Assembly (NCBI GenBank): GCA_030538235.1
Contig: JAUNUJ010000003.1
Coordinates: 289,999-353,998, forward strand
DNA from: Alcaligenaceae bacterium
Lineage (GTDB): Bacteria > Pseudomonadota > Gammaproteobacteria > Burkholderiales > Burkholderiaceae_B
Length of the DNA: 64,000 nucleotides
Reading direction: 5' to 3'
Position 1 is the stretch's first letter, and the number at the start of each line of letters is the position of its first letter. The position numbers were made by a program, and so were the translations under genes. The notes below the pieces were generated by a model. That model saw nothing but the letters and a program-made list of their open reading frames with translations. It searched no databases and was not told where the DNA came from. Positions 1 to 9,927 of the stretch are shown here, one piece after another.

Positions 1-1725
1 GGCGAGGATGCTTTAATCTTGATGCCGACGGGTGCTGGTAAATCGCTTTGTTATCAAATTCCCGGCTTGGTCAGACCAGGTCTTGCGGTGGTGGTATCCC
101 CTTTGGTCGCGCTTATGCATGATCAAGTTGATGCGTTACGCGCTTTAGGTGTCAGTGCGGTGAGTTTGCACTCCGGTATGGAGTGGGATCAATTACGCGC
201 AGCGGAACATGCCTTGGAATGTGGTGAGGTGGAGTTTTTATATGTAGCTCCTGAGCGCTTTGAAAATCCTCGCTTTTTGCGTTTGTTGGACGGTCTGAAG
301 ATCGCTATTTTTGCGATTGATGAAGCGCACTGTGTGTCACAGTGGGGGCATGATTTTAGACCGGCTTATTTGGATTTATCCATTTTGCCCGAGCGTTGGC
401 CTGAGGTGCCTCGGGTTGCCTTAACTGCCACAGCGACAGAGTTAACTCGTCAAGAAATAGTTGAGCGATTACAGCTGCAAGAGGCCGAACAGTTTATCAG
501 CAGTTTTGACCGACCGAATATTCGCTACGAAGTGGTTGAAAAAAATAAAGAAAGACAACAATTACTCAGTTTTATTAATCAACAACATGCGGGTGATTCC
601 GGCATTGTCTACTGTCTTTCCAGACAAAAAACTGAGGGCATCGCTACATTTCTACAAAAAGCGGGTATCAGAGCGTTGGCTTATCACGCTGGCCTTAGTG
701 CTGAAGAGCGTTATGAGAATCAACGTCTGTTTCAACAAGAAGATGGGGTGGTGATAGTTTCAACTATTGCGTTTGGGATGGGGATTAATAAACCGGATGT
801 GCGTTTTGTTGCACATATTGATATACCACGTTCCATTGAAGCTTATTATCAGGAAACCGGTCGCGCTGGTCGGGACGGTTTGCCGGCTACCGCGTGGTTA
901 GCTTATGGTTTACAGGACTTGATGCAGCAACGCAAATTAATTGAATCCTCAAATGGCGATGAGGCGTTCAAGCAGCGATCGGCTGAGGCCTTAAATGCTA
1001 TGCTGGCTTTTTGTGAGACATCGTCTTGTCGACGCCAACGCCTATTAGCTTATTTTGGCGAAGAGGCTGACGCTTGTGGTAATTGCGATATTTGCCTCGA
1101 ACCGCCGGAACTATGGGATGCTACGGTGGCGGCACAAAAATTATTATCAACTATTTATCGTCTGCAACATGAATATGGCGAGGTTAGCGGCGCCAAACAT
1201 CTGATTGATATCTTGCATGGTAAAAACACCGATCGCGTGATTCAACAAAAGCATGATGCGCTGACGGTTTTCGGTATTGGCCGTGACTTGGATGAAGGCC
1301 AATGGCGTGGTCTGATTCGTCAACTTTTGGCGGCAGAGTATTTGGAAATGGAATCAGAGGGTTTTAGGACGACGTATTGTTTAGCTAAAAAAAGCTTTGA
1401 TTTGTTGCTCGGTAAAAAGAAAATTCGTCTAAGAAAAATTAATCCACTCAGTCGAAGTCGTTCCAATAATCAGATGCTGAGTCAAAATCGTCCGGTCTTT
1501 GATTTAACTCCTAGTGACGCCAAGCTCTTTGATGATTTAAAAAAATGGCGCCTAGAAGAGGCTAAAAGCAATGGCGTGCCAGCTTATGTGGTCTTTAAGG
1601 ACGTTACACTCTATCAAATCGTCATCAATAAACCACAAAATCTAGAGGCTTTGGCGCAGATTGAAGGAATTGGCGATAAGAAAATCGCCAATTATGGGGC
1701 CGCCATTCTAAGGCTTTTAAAATAA
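1..1725 (+). CDS. recQ: ATP-dependent DNA helicase RecQ (5' end outside window)
   Basis: 3'-5' superfamily 2 DNA helicase of recombination and repair. The frame is open from the first base, and the first visible residues run straight into Walker A (TGAGKS), so roughly the first 40-50 residues lie upstream; the Met at base 19 is internal. Counted from that Met, the DEAH box is at residues 101-104, followed by the RecQ-type [11 protein letters not shown] loop. A second helicase lobe has the [10 protein letters not shown] arginine-finger motif. Four cysteines (CETSSC, later CGNCDIC) form the zinc site, then a winged-helix RQC domain and a C-terminal HRDC domain (last ~80 residues) follow. All core domains are intact. 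It converges with ruvB and their coding ends overlap by 9 bases. Confidence 0.97.
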   Translation, partial: GEDALILMPTGAGKSLCYQIPGLVRPGLAVVVSPLVALMHDQVDALRALGVSAVSLHSGMEWDQLRAAEHALECGEVEFLYVAPERFENPRFLRLLDGLKIAIFAIDEAHCVSQWGHDFRPAYLDLSILPERWPEVPRVALTATATELTRQEIVERLQLQEAEQFISSFDRPNIRYEVVEKNKERQQLLSFINQQHAGDSGIVYCLSRQKTEGIATFLQKAGIRALAYHAGLSAEERYENQRLFQQEDGVVIVSTIAFGMGINKPDVRFVAHIDIPRSIEAYYQETGRAGRDGLPATAWLAYGLQDLMQQRKLIESSNGDEAFKQRSAEALNAMLAFCETSSCRRQRLLAYFGEEADACGNCDICLEPPELWDATVAAQKLLSTIYRLQHEYGEVSGAKHLIDILHGKNTDRVIQQKHDALTVFGIGRDLDEGQWRGLIRQLLAAEYLEMESEGFRTTYCLAKKSFDLLLGKKKIRLRKINPLSRSRSNNQMLSQNRPVFDLTPSDAKLFDDLKKWRLEEAKSNGVPAYVVFKDVTLYQIVINKPQNLEALAQIEGIGDKKIANYGAAILRLLK

Positions 1726-2796
1726 GCTCGGACTATCGCTGTCCGCGCCACCTAGGCTACTAGGTGCCTTTAGGCCCAGGTGTTGCCAAGCGATCGCCGT
1801 GGCCATACGGCCGCGGGTGGTACGTTGTAAGTAGCCGTTTTGAATCAAATAAGGTTCAATCACATCCTCGATGGTGTCGCGCTCTTCGCCAATCGCGGCA
1901 GCTAAGTTATCAACCCCGACAGGACCGCCATTAAACTTATGAATAATGGTTTCTAGCAACTTTCTATCCATCAGATCTAGGCCCTGAGGGTCGACTTCCA
2001 ACATGCTTAGGGCAGCTTTGGCGGTGGCTTCATCAATGAGACCGTTATTGCGTATATCAGCAAAGTCGCGAACTCGGCGTAACAGTCGATTAGCAATACG
2101 TGGTGTACCGCGTGAGCGATTGGCAATTTCCAGGCTACCGCCGGGGGCTAATTGTACTTTTAATAAATTGGCGCTGCGACTGATGATTTGCTGCAATTCG
2201 CTACTACTATAAAACTCCAGACGTTGAGTAATACCAAAGCGATCGCGCAGAGGATTGGTCAACATGCCCGCGCGAGTCGTTGCACCAACCAAAGTAAATG
2301 GCTGTAAGTCGATTTTGACGCTACGAGCAGCGGGGCCTTCACCAATCAAAATATCAATCTGGAAGTCTTCCAATGCCGGGTAGAGAATTTCCTCGACGAC
2401 TGGTGATAAACGATGGATCTCATCAATAAAAAGCACATCGTTTTTTTCTAGATTGGTTAGGAGAGCAGCGAGATCACCGGCTCGTTCCAATACCGGACCG
2501 GAGGTCTGATGCATCTGCGAACCCATCTCATGAGCAATAATATGCGCTAGGGTGGTTTTACCCAAACCTGGAGGACCGAAGAGGAGAACATGGTCGAGCG
2601 CCTCACCACGTCGTTTGGTGGCTTCGATAAAAATCTCTAATTGCTCGCGAGCACGTGTTTGACCGGTGTAGTCAGCTAGACGCTTCGGGCGTAAGGCGCG
2701 CTCTACCGATTCCTCAGCACCGGAGGCGGATTGGCCGGATACCAAACGCGGTTCCGTCTCTAGTTGTGTGCTTAGATTATCGGAAAAAATTGCCAT
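1717..2796 (-). CDS. ruvB: Holliday junction branch migration ATPase RuvB
   Basis: Hexameric AAA+ motor that drives branch migration of Holliday junctions with RuvA. Walker [10 protein letters not shown] spans residues 74-82 and Walker B DEIH residues 125-128; the sensor region [18 protein letters not shown] and the C-terminal winged helix ([17 protein letters not shown]) are present. The 359 residues include a slightly extended N-terminus before the usual [14 protein letters not shown] core. It is the last gene of a minus-strand run that starts at dusB, 19 nt after ruvA. Its last codons overlap the end of the convergent recQ, and I see no hairpin terminator between them. Confidence 0.98.
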   Translation of the reverse strand: MAIFSDNLSTQLETEPRLVSGQSASGAEESVERALRPKRLADYTGQTRAREQLEIFIEATKRRGEALDHVLLFGPPGLGKTTLAHIIAHEMGSQMHQTSGPVLERAGDLAALLTNLEKNDVLFIDEIHRLSPVVEEILYPALEDFQIDILIGEGPAARSVKIDLQPFTLVGATTRAGMLTNPLRDRFGITQRLEFYSSSELQQIISRSANLLKVQLAPGGSLEIANRSRGTPRIANRLLRRVRDFADIRNNGLIDEATAKAALSMLEVDPQGLDLMDRKLLETIIHKFNGGPVGVDNLAAAIGEERDTIEDVIEPYLIQNGYLQRTTRGRMATAIAWQHLGLKAPSSLGGADSDSPSLF

Positions 2797-2815
2797 AACT
2801 ACCTTTTTAAATCAA

Positions 2816-3394
2816 TTACTTGGACAAAAGCTTTAAGGCTTGTCGAATGCCTTCGGTGACCTCGATGTTTGGGTCCAGCTCTTTGAGTACTTTTTGCAGC
2901 TCTCTTTCTGAATAGCCTAGGGCCATAAGCGCATTGGCAATGTCTTGACGCTGATTGGCAGGGCTAGCACTAGCAGATGTTGTCGGCACAATAGCCCCTA
3001 ATTTACCACGTAATTCTAAAACAATGCGCTCTGCCGTCTTTTTGCCAATGCCCGGTATTTTACAGAGTAAATTCAGATCCTCTTCTTCAACCGCGAGAGC
3101 TAATTGCTCCGCGCTGATGCCGGAAAGAATGGCTAAGCCGGTGCGTGGACCGATGCCGGTGATTTTGATTAGGGTTCTAAAGGTTTGACGTTCAGCATCA
3201 TGGATAAAACCATAGAGTTGTTGTACATCTTCACGCACCACAAAGTGGGTAAATAGTTGCACCTCTTGGCCAAGCTCCGGTAGATCGTACAGATCGTTCA
3301 TCGGTACATGGACATCGTAACCGAGGCCATTGACATCGACGCAGATTAAGGGAGGTGATTTTTCAATTAGTTTGCCGCGTAAACGACCAATCAT
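2816..3394 (-). CDS. ruvA: Holliday junction DNA helicase subunit RuvA
   Basis: Tetrameric junction-binding protein that loads RuvB onto Holliday junctions. The 192 residues show the N-terminal OB fold ([31 protein letters not shown]), two helix-hairpin-helix motifs ([12 protein letters not shown] and [12 protein letters not shown]) and the flexible linker before the small C-terminal domain that contacts RuvB ([15 protein letters not shown]). It lies 20 nt after ruvC and 19 nt before ruvB, so the three are almost certainly cotranscribed. Confidence 0.98.
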   Translation of the reverse strand: MIGRLRGKLIEKSPPLICVDVNGLGYDVHVPMNDLYDLPELGQEVQLFTHFVVREDVQQLYGFIHDAERQTFRTLIKITGIGPRTGLAILSGISAEQLALAVEEEDLNLLCKIPGIGKKTAERIVLELRGKLGAIVPTTSASASPANQRQDIANALMALGYSERELQKVLKELDPNIEVTEGIRQALKLLSK

Positions 3395-3414
3395 TTATTG
3401 CTCCGAGAATAAAA

Positions 3415-3960
3415 TTAACCGATTAAACGGCCGCCGCGAATACGATGTTTGACCGTTAAGGTGCTTTTATTATGTTCTTGTAATCGTTGCGATAGGGGCG
3501 AGGCATGGGCATGACAAATAGCACAAGCCAGAGCATCAGCCGGGTCCGATCCGGGTTGAGCCGATAGTTTCAGGATATATTGCACCATGGCCTGGACTTG
3601 TTCTTTTTGAGCGTGACCACGACCTACCACGGCCTTTTTGATTTGTAGTGCTGTGTACTCGGACACCGCTAAGCCTTTTTGCGCCAAGCTAAGCATGGCG
3701 GCACCGCGCGCATGGCCGAGTAACAGAGTCGATTGAGGATTGGTGTTGAGGAAGACTTTTTCGATGACCGCCACCTCGGGATTATACTTTTCAATTACCT
3801 CAAAGAGATGCACACTGATCTCTCTTAGACGTTGATAAAGCTCTTGCCCCGAGGGTACCACAATGGTACCGCTAGCTACATAGCTGAGCTTGGCACCTTC
3901 TTGGTCGATGATGCCGAAGCCGGTTTGACGAAGTCCGGGGTCAATGCCCAAAATCCTCAT
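3415..3960 (-). CDS. ruvC: Crossover junction endodeoxyribonuclease RuvC
   Basis: Holliday junction resolvase, a dimeric RNase H-fold nuclease working with RuvAB. All four acidic residues expected of the active site are visible: Asp7 (GIDPGL), Glu67 (VIEKVF), Asp139 and Asp142 ([10 protein letters not shown]). The length, 181 residues, is typical. It starts 36 nt after purH in the same operon; the purH-ruvC junction is common in Burkholderiales. Confidence 0.98.
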   Translation of the reverse strand: MRILGIDPGLRQTGFGIIDQEGAKLSYVASGTIVVPSGQELYQRLREISVHLFEVIEKYNPEVAVIEKVFLNTNPQSTLLLGHARGAAMLSLAQKGLAVSEYTALQIKKAVVGRGHAQKEQVQAMVQYILKLSAQPGSDPADALACAICHAHASPLSQRLQEHNKSTLTVKHRIRGGRLIG

Positions 3961-3996
3961 GTAGTCTCAAATATCCTCTTTTGATGAGTTTAAGTT

Positions 3997-5589
3997 TTAG
4001 TGACGGAAGTGACGCATTTTAGTGAAGACCATGGCAATACCATGTTCATCGGCTGCGGCAATAACTTCATCATCACGAATACTACCACCCGGTTGGATCA
4101 CACAGTTAGCGCCGGCTTCGACCACCACATCCAAGCCGTCACGGAAGGGGAAGAAGGCATCTGAAGCGACAGCAGTTCCTTTTAAGCTTAAACCATTGGC
4201 CTCTGCCTTGATGGCAGCAATGCGAGAAGAGTCTAAGCGGCTCATTTGACCGGCACCCACGCCCATAGTCATGCCGTCAGCACAGAACACGATGGCATTA
4301 GACTTGACAAAGTGAGCTACTTGCCATGCAAATAACAGATCCTTCATCTGTTTTTCAGTGGGTTGTTGCTTGGTCACCACTTCGATTTGAGTCGGATCTA
4401 AAGGGGTTAGATCAGGGTCTTGGATTAACCAACCACCACCAACACGCTTCGCATCAAAGGCGTTGCGACCGTCACCGGCAGGGATCTCCAAGACGCGGAC
4501 ATTTTTCTTGCTTGCTAAGAACTCCAAGGCTTCTTTACTGTAAGAGGTCGCTAAAAGCACCTCGAGGAACTGTTCACTAACCGCTTTAGCCGTGGCTAAG
4601 TCAACTTCACGGTTAAAGGCGATGATGCCGCCAAAGGCAGAAGTCGGGTCAGTTTTAAAGGCTTTTTGATAGGCCTGTAGAGGACCTTCAGCCATGGCTA
4701 CGCCACAAGGGTTGGCGTGCTTAACGATCACACAAGCAGGTACTTTAAATGAGCGCGCGCATTCCCAAGCGGCATCGGCGTCGGCAATGTTGTTATAAGA
4801 CAGCTCTTTGCCTTGGTGTTGCTTGTAGGTACCAAGTAAACCGGTAGCACCCTGGTTGCTGTCTAAATAGAAGGCAGCACTTTGGTGCGGGTTCTCACCA
4901 TAGCGCATGGCTTGGTGTTGTTTCATTTGTACAGTGATAATATCCGGCCAAGTTTTTTGTGCAGGAGCTTCATGTTGAGCCGGTTCTGCGTCTTCTAGGC
5001 CACTTAAGTAAGAGGCGATGGCACCATCGTAAGCTGAGGTATGGGCGTAGACTTTGGTTGCTAAGCGTAAACGTAAACCGTAGGAGGTTTGGCCTTTTTC
5101 ATCGAGCTCTTTTAGCACTGCTTCGTAGTCTTGAGGGTCGATAATTACTGTTACTCCACCTTTTTCTGTACCGTGGTTCTTAGCCGCAGCGCGCAACATG
5201 GCGGGACCACCGATATCGATATTTTCAACCGCATCGGCAAAAGTACAATCCACTTTAGCAATGGTTTCTTGGAACGGATAAAGATTGACCACCAATAGAT
5301 CAATGGTGTCAATGCCATGCTCAGCAATCGTGCTTAGGTGATTTTCATCATCGCGACGAGCTAATAAGCCACCGTGAACTTTAGGGTGTAGGGTCTTGAC
5401 GCGACCGTCCAGGATTTCGGGAGAACCGGTGTATTCGGCTACTTCAGTTACCTGAAGACCTTCGGATTTTAGAAGTTTGGCGGTACCACCCGTCGATAAA
5501 AGCTTAACGCCACGGGCGCTTAAGGCTTTGGCAAAGTCAACAATACCTGTTTTATCGGATACTGAAAGAAGTGCAGTGATTTGTTTCAT
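3997..5589 (-). CDS. purH: Bifunctional AICAR formyltransferase / IMP cyclohydrolase PurH
   Basis: Carries out the last two steps of de novo purine synthesis: formylation of AICAR using 10-formyl-THF, then cyclisation to IMP. The N-terminal IMP cyclohydrolase (MGS-like) domain begins [20 protein letters not shown] and includes the STGGT phosphate-binding loop. The C-terminal transformylase domain has the conserved KHANPCGVA motif carrying the catalytic Lys-His, and the protein ends in the characteristic [11 protein letters not shown]. The length (530 residues) is normal. It starts 7 nt downstream of fis and so is probably cotranscribed with dusB-fis. Confidence 0.98.
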   Translation of the reverse strand: MKQITALLSVSDKTGIVDFAKALSARGVKLLSTGGTAKLLKSEGLQVTEVAEYTGSPEILDGRVKTLHPKVHGGLLARRDDENHLSTIAEHGIDTIDLLVVNLYPFQETIAKVDCTFADAVENIDIGGPAMLRAAAKNHGTEKGGVTVIIDPQDYEAVLKELDEKGQTSYGLRLRLATKVYAHTSAYDGAIASYLSGLEDAEPAQHEAPAQKTWPDIITVQMKQHQAMRYGENPHQSAAFYLDSNQGATGLLGTYKQHQGKELSYNNIADADAAWECARSFKVPACVIVKHANPCGVAMAEGPLQAYQKAFKTDPTSAFGGIIAFNREVDLATAKAVSEQFLEVLLATSYSKEALEFLASKKNVRVLEIPAGDGRNAFDAKRVGGGWLIQDPDLTPLDPTQIEVVTKQQPTEKQMKDLLFAWQVAHFVKSNAIVFCADGMTMGVGAGQMSRLDSSRIAAIKAEANGLSLKGTAVASDAFFPFRDGLDVVVEAGANCVIQPGGSIRDDEVIAAADEHGIAMVFTKMRHFRH

Positions 5590-5596
5590 AGTATTT

Positions 5597-5848
5597 TTAT
5601 TTAAGGATTTCGTAGGAAAGAAGTTTTTTGCGTAAGGTGTTGCGCGTAATGCCTAGCATCTCCGCAGCTTTGGATTGGTTAAATTGGCTTTTCTCCATCA
5701 CCATTTCGAGGGTGGCTTTTTCGACGCACTGCATGACCATACTCCAGATCTGAGTGGCCTCTGCCTCGTCTCCCAAGGTGTTGAAATAAGCCTCCAAATG
5801 AGCATGCACACAATCGTGCAACGGTGGGGTTTGGGGCTGCTTACTCAT
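5597..5848 (-). CDS. fis: Fis family nucleoid / DNA-binding protein
   Basis: Small homodimeric DNA-bending protein, 83 residues, shorter than the 98-residue enterobacterial Fis but of the usual length for Burkholderiales. The C-terminal helix-turn-helix is clear ([24 protein letters not shown]); the N-terminal dimerisation part is poorly conserved. It lies 59 nt after dusB and 7 nt before purH. The dusB-fis pairing is conserved across gamma- and betaproteobacteria, which supports the assignment over a generic NtrC-type HTH fragment. Confidence 0.93.
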   Translation of the reverse strand: MSKQPQTPPLHDCVHAHLEAYFNTLGDEAEATQIWSMVMQCVEKATLEMVMEKSQFNQSKAAEMLGITRNTLRKKLLSYEILK

Positions 5849-5907
5849 GATTAAAAATCTTTATTTATCAGCTGATTAATTTGTTATTGGGTTTTTATTA
5901 TCGAGAC

Positions 5908-6900
5908 TTAGGCGTTGAGCTCAAGCTCAGCTTGATGGTCAAACCAATCAGCTAGGACTTGACTTTGCAGCTGACAAGACTCGATCGTGTTTAAATGGCG
6001 ACGTAAGGCGTCACTGCTAGGGAAGCGGCTCAAATACCAAGCGATATGCTTACGTGCAGTACGCACTCCCGTGTGAGCGCCGTAAAATTGATAGTGTTCC
6101 TCAAGATGCTCTAATAGCACCTCTTTCATCTCGAGTAGAGTAGGAGGGGCCAGCAACTCGCCGGTACTTAGATAATGGTCAATCTCTCTGAAGATCCAAG
6201 GATTGCCTTGCGAGGCGCGACCAATCATAACGGCATCCGCACCTGTATAGTCTAGCACCTGCTTGGCCTTTTGAGGGCTATCAATATCACCATTAGCTAT
6301 TATAGGTAGTTTGACGAGTTTTTTCACCGCGGCAATGGTTTTATATTCTGCATTACCCTGATAAAAATCACATCGAGTGCGTCCATGAATCGTCAAAGCG
6401 CTAATACCGCTGTCCTCAGCTAGCTGAGCAATTTCTGTGGCATTGATGCTGTCTCGATCCCAACCGGTACGTATTTTAAGGGTGACCGGTGTATCATAAG
6501 GACGACATGCCTTAACTACGGCCTCTAATATCCGGGCGACCAGCTCTTTGTCTCTTAATAAGGCTGAGCCGGTAGCGACCTTGCAGACTTTTTTGGCCGG
6601 GCAACCCATATTGATATCGATGATTTTGGCACCTTTTTCAATATTAAAAACGGCCGCTTGTGCCATCATGTCGGGTTCGGCGCCAAGGATTTGTACCGCA
6701 ATGGGGTCGACTTCGCCTTGGTGGTTTAAGCGTCTGGCGGTCTTGATCGTATCCCATAGTTGGGGGTTGCTGGCGGCCATTTCGGACACAGCATAGCCCG
6801 CCCCTAGGCGCTTACATAAACGCCTAAAGGGTCTATCGGTCACGCCCGCCATGGGTGCAACAAAGACTTTATTGGGTAACTGCCAAGGACCTATCTGCAT
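5908..6900 (-). CDS. dusB: tRNA dihydrouridine synthase DusB
   Basis: FMN-dependent enzyme that reduces uridine to dihydrouridine in the D-loop of tRNAs with NADPH. The TIM barrel begins with the flavin-binding motif VFVAPMAGVTDRPFR and carries the catalytic Cys100 in NMGCPAKKVCK. IHGRTR and the phosphate-binding ANGDIDSP and GADAVMIGRASQGNPW motifs follow. The 330-residue length and linkage to fis favour DusB over DusA or DusC. First gene of the minus-strand run dusB-fis-purH-ruvCAB; its promoter should lie in the 108-base gap shared with the divergent ctaG-like gene. Confidence 0.96.
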   Translation of the reverse strand: MQIGPWQLPNKVFVAPMAGVTDRPFRRLCKRLGAGYAVSEMAASNPQLWDTIKTARRLNHQGEVDPIAVQILGAEPDMMAQAAVFNIEKGAKIIDINMGCPAKKVCKVATGSALLRDKELVARILEAVVKACRPYDTPVTLKIRTGWDRDSINATEIAQLAEDSGISALTIHGRTRCDFYQGNAEYKTIAAVKKLVKLPIIANGDIDSPQKAKQVLDYTGADAVMIGRASQGNPWIFREIDHYLSTGELLAPPTLLEMKEVLLEHLEEHYQFYGAHTGVRTARKHIAWYLSRFPSSDALRRHLNTIESCQLQSQVLADWFDHQAELELNA

Positions 6901-7008
6901 AACTGCTTAATAATATTACGGAAATTAATTTTTTGAGGTAAAATCAATCGAGCATTATAACGCTCATTAGCATCACAAAGACGGTAGTAAAAGCTTTTTC
7001 TTCTTAAT

Positions 7009-7941
7009 ATGAACTTAACACTTGCTCATTGGCTCAGGCCATGGGAGTTTTCTCCGACCTTAATTATTTGCTTTTTGCTCTCAGCCTATCTGTTTTTTAT
7101 GGGTAGTCGCAAAAAGCCAATCAATCTGTCACGCCAGATCTTGTTCTGGTCGGGATGGGTGTTGTTGTATCTCTCTATGCATACCCATGTGGATTACTAC
7201 GCAGAGCGGGTGTTTTTTATCCACCGGGCACAGCATTTGGTTTTACACCACTTGGCGCCGCTGATTATTATGCTGTCTTATCCCGGCCAGGTGATGCGTG
7301 CCGGTATGACGCGCGGTATGCGTTTGCAGCTAAATCGTTTTACTCAATCGGCTTTTGGTCAAGCGCTGATTTATTGGCTTACCCATAAGCTCTTTATTCC
7401 ATTCTTATTTGTCTTTTTGGTGATTATCTGGTTGTTCCCGACGATACAGTTTTATTCGATGTTAAATGTCAATATTTATCGATTTATGAACTGGTCTGTG
7501 GTGCTGAGCGGCATCCTTTACTGGAATTTAATCCTTGATAGACGACCCTATCATCCACCGGTGATTACAGCTAAAAGCCGTTTGGGCCAATGGTGGCAAA
7601 GACGCACTTTGGCCGGTAGTCCGGCCGTGATGTCGCCGTTAGAGCGTGTTTTATCACCTATGTTTACCATGGCACCGCAAATTGTGGCGGGGGCTTATAT
7701 TGCCTTTAACTCGACTGATTTGTATCCGCTGTTTGAAATTTGCGGTCGAGCGCTTCCCATCACCGCAGTGCAAGATCAGGGGTGGGGTGGTCTGATTATG
7801 TGGGTGCCTGCGGGGGCGGTCGAGACCTTCGGGATTTTGGTTGCTGCCATGACTTGGTGGCGTCTCCATGCGCAGGGCAGGATTTATCATAAAAGTGATG
7901 TGACTGCTGCTTATGAGAGTAGACGGGTTAGGCCGGCTTGA
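7009..7941 (+). CDS. Caa3_CtaG family cytochrome c oxidase assembly protein
   Basis: Polytopic inner-membrane protein of 310 residues with about seven hydrophobic segments, matching the Caa3_CtaG family implicated in cytochrome oxidase maturation or copper handling. Recognisable features are the histidine-rich stretch HTHVDYYAERVFFIHRAQHLVLHH, followed by APLIIMLSYPG, and the late segment FEICGRALPI...QGWGGLIMWVPAG. No cox genes are adjacent, so a role in assembling a remotely encoded terminal oxidase is inferred. The start ATG at 7009 puts a hydrophobic segment close to the N-terminus, as usual in the family. Confidence 0.85.
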   Translation: MNLTLAHWLRPWEFSPTLIICFLLSAYLFFMGSRKKPINLSRQILFWSGWVLLYLSMHTHVDYYAERVFFIHRAQHLVLHHLAPLIIMLSYPGQVMRAGMTRGMRLQLNRFTQSAFGQALIYWLTHKLFIPFLFVFLVIIWLFPTIQFYSMLNVNIYRFMNWSVVLSGILYWNLILDRRPYHPPVITAKSRLGQWWQRRTLAGSPAVMSPLERVLSPMFTMAPQIVAGAYIAFNSTDLYPLFEICGRALPITAVQDQGWGGLIMWVPAGAVETFGILVAAMTWWRLHAQGRIYHKSDVTAAYESRRVRPA

Positions 7942-8172
7942 TTTTAAATGCGTGAGGGGTCTCAGCACTACCGTCATGGTTGTTTTTACACGCAAGCTAT
8001 AAGCTCATAAGTAAAGGCTATGGGGCGCTTAATGACGCCTAGTCATTGCCACAATCTTCGCTAAATTTCTAATCGATTAAAGTTGCAAAAATAATGCAAA
8101 GAATTGGCTTCTCAATAACAGAGGCAGTTATGGCGTTAAAAATGTCCCAAAACAACTGAGCATGTAAAAAAA

Positions 8173-8217
8173 TAATCACATGATGGTCATCGCTTTGTCA
8201 TATGGAATCATTAGTCT
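8173..8217 (+). promoter_or_regulatory. Candidate Pho box and promoter for tae4-tai4
   Basis: Two tandem 11-bp units, TGGTCATCGCT (8184-8194) and TTGTCATATGG (8195-8205), match the PhoB half-site pattern NNGTCAT plus 4 bases. A degenerate third unit, TAATCACATGA, precedes them in phase (8173-8183). The box ends 6 nt before TAGTCT (8212-8217), a weak candidate -10. Box-to-hexamer spacing equals that recalled for the E. coli phoA promoter and the other three sites in this window. The tae4 ATG lies 30 nt further on. Function is inferred from sequence pattern only. Confidence 0.55.
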
Positions 8218-8247
8218 TTATTGAAAATGAATTTCGAGGAGCTTATG

Positions 8248-8748
8248 ATGAGCAAAATTGATTTTAAAAAGGCTTGGTTTGCTGCAAACTATATTTATCT
8301 ACCATCAGTTGATTCAGCTGAGCGCGTAGCCAAGATCATCGGTGGCCGTGTTGCTTTTAATATTAAGGATGTCGCTAAAGAGCATCAGTGGCGCAACACC
8401 TGTGCAGTCAGAATGAGTTATATACTTAATCAATCTGGATTAAAGGTGCCTGCCACAATGGGGAAAACATCCTCAGGTGCTGACGGTAGTCATTACTTTT
8501 TTAGAGTAAAGGATCTCACTGTATTTTTAACGACAAATTTGGGTCGTCCCGAAGTTTTGAACAAAAACTCGCAAATTTCCACATTATCAGATAAAAAAGG
8601 GATTCTTTTGTTTGAGGTGTCAGGCTGGGGGGATGCAACGGGGCATGCCACGCTTTTTGATGGTAGTACGTGCTATGACGCATGTTATTTTAACTATGAT
8701 GAAGCAAGGTATCGTAGCAATAGAATTCTTTTTTGGGAGCTCAAGTGA
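8248..8748 (+). CDS. tae4: T6SS peptidoglycan amidase effector, Tae4 family
   Basis: Predicted NlpC/P60-like DL-endopeptidase delivered by T6SS to cut peptide stems in the rival's periplasmic peptidoglycan. Catalytic residues fit Tae4: Cys52 in NTCAVRMSYILN and His133 in GWGDATGHATLFDG; Cys142 and Cys146 (TCYDAC) could form the disulfide seen in the family. There is no signal peptide, as expected for T6SS cargo. The start was chosen at the second ATG of a GCTTATGATGAGC run because GAGGAG (8236-8241) then sits 6 nt upstream; this gives 166 residues, near the family norm. An upstream TTG at 8221 is less likely. The stop overlaps the immunity gene by 4 bases. Confidence 0.9.
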   Translation: MSKIDFKKAWFAANYIYLPSVDSAERVAKIIGGRVAFNIKDVAKEHQWRNTCAVRMSYILNQSGLKVPATMGKTSSGADGSHYFFRVKDLTVFLTTNLGRPEVLNKNSQISTLSDKKGILLFEVSGWGDATGHATLFDGSTCYDACYFNYDEARYRSNRILFWELK

Positions 8749-9221
8749 AAAATCAATTAAAGAAAATCTTTTCGGTGAGAAAATGCGATTTTTTCACTTT
8801 TTTTATCGCTTCAGCGCTCAGCTTGCTTGTGACTATAACGCCTTCACATGCGGCAAACGAAGACAGCATCACAGGGCCACGAGCAGCTGAACGGAGCTAT
8901 GCGCAAAATTTTAAGGACATGGCGCTAGCCCGTTGTCTGGCCAAGGCCTACGAGGGTGATGCGTCCATTTTGAGTGATATAGCGAGTAGTCACAGTGCTT
9001 TAATCGAATGGACTTACTTTGACCTGGAAAATGCGCCTGAAGCCACTATATCTTTGGTTGAGGAGTTTTTGAGTCGGGATTATACAAATCCTCTTGCTGA
9101 AGCTGAAGCCCCGGGTTTGCGATTTGATTTTTTAAAGTGCTTGGATCTCTACCATAGCGCGGAACTGGATGCCTTAACGCAAGCTATGGTGGCAGAACCT
9201 AATGCTCGAATAGCGCCTTAG
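8745..9221 (+). CDS. tai4: T6SS amidase immunity protein, Tai4 family
   Basis: Periplasmic inhibitor protecting against the Tae4 amidase. A GTG start within GTGA overlaps the tae4 stop, implying translational coupling. The 158-residue product begins with a Lys-rich n-region and hydrophobic core (FFTFFIASALSLLVTITPSHA), a convincing Sec signal peptide cleaved near residue 36. The mature part carries the family signature YAQNFKDMALARCLAKAY, an acidic central region, and FDFLKCLDLYHSAELD with the second conserved Cys. Alternative starts upstream would lie inside the effector gene. The pairing with tae4 makes the assignment firm. Confidence 0.88.
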   Translation: MKNQLKKIFSVRKCDFFTFFIASALSLLVTITPSHAANEDSITGPRAAERSYAQNFKDMALARCLAKAYEGDASILSDIASSHSALIEWTYFDLENAPEATISLVEEFLSRDYTNPLAEAEAPGLRFDFLKCLDLYHSAELDALTQAMVAEPNARIAP

Positions 9222-9399
9222 GGATTTTGTGTTGTCTGTCAAGGGATTAGAGACGACGAACCTAGCACTGTGTCGGAAAATCTTTAGCCGATTTACTGTT
9301 GAGTAGGGAAATTGTTTTGCTTTGCATAGCGATTCATACATCTCATCGAATCAAGCAAGGTCAATTGTTTTCAAATGGAGTCAATCAAAGTCTCCCTCA

Positions 9400-9435
9400 A
9401 AAATAAACGCCATTCCGAAATCAGAATGGCGTTAT
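9400..9435 (-). terminator. Rho-independent terminator of the zinc-finger gene
   Basis: A perfect 10-bp stem (AACGCCATTC at 9406-9415 with GAATGGCGTT at 9424-9433) has an 8-base loop. Read on the minus strand it is followed by a T-rich run, so it should end the gene at 9484-9738. It could also stop transcripts from tai4. Confidence 0.75.
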
Positions 9436-9483
9436 ATATAACTTAATCTACAGCGCTAATATAAAATCGCTTATTTCTAATAA

Positions 9484-9738
9484 CTAAGCAGAAGTCACTG
9501 AATCTGCTGCTGCCAAAGTCGTTGAGGTAGGTTCGGTATCAGTCGCGTGCGTAGCTAAGTGCTCAGCTTGTAGGGCATAATGCGCACCACAATAAGCACA
9601 CGTCGCTTCGCCGGTTTGGGTGACATCTAGGAAAACACGTGGGTGCATACTCCAACGTGGTGCCTTTGGACCGGGACAATAAACAGGTAGGTCCTTGGCG
9701 CTGACTTGAATCGTTTCAATTTGCTTTGGTGCAGGCAT
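9484..9738 (-). CDS. zf-CHCC zinc-finger domain protein
   Basis: 84-residue protein with the zf-CHCC pattern found in the NDUFS6-related family: Cys in VYCPG, His in MHPRVFLD, then CAYCGAHY. The central GPKAPRWSMHPRVFLDVTQTGEATCAYCGAHYAL block is typical of proteobacterial copies. A possible role is accessory to respiratory complex I or Fe-S/Zn handling, but that is family inference. The start ATG at 9738 was preferred to an upstream in-frame ATG because a strong GGAGG lies 5 nt before it. The last ~20 residues are low-complexity Thr/Ala/Ser. Monocistronic with its own terminator. Confidence 0.85.
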   Translation of the reverse strand: MPAPKQIETIQVSAKDLPVYCPGPKAPRWSMHPRVFLDVTQTGEATCAYCGAHYALQAEHLATHATDTEPTSTTLAAADSVTSA

Positions 9739-9927
9739 ATCTTCCTCCAGAATTACTATTTGCAAATATTGTACTCTTTAGGCGGGGGGATTTGTGCACT
9801 AATAGTTTAATTGCCTTGTTTTAGCAATTTAAAGTTTAGTCACTTAATTAGAGTAGTGAGTACTGCCTGTAGTAAAATGGTTAGTTACACCATAGATTTT
9901 ATAAAGACATAGGTATTACATATCAAT

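Noticed and set aside
8612-8890. Second reading frame across the tae4-tai4 junction
   Set aside because: It is out of frame with two well-supported genes and resembles no known family.
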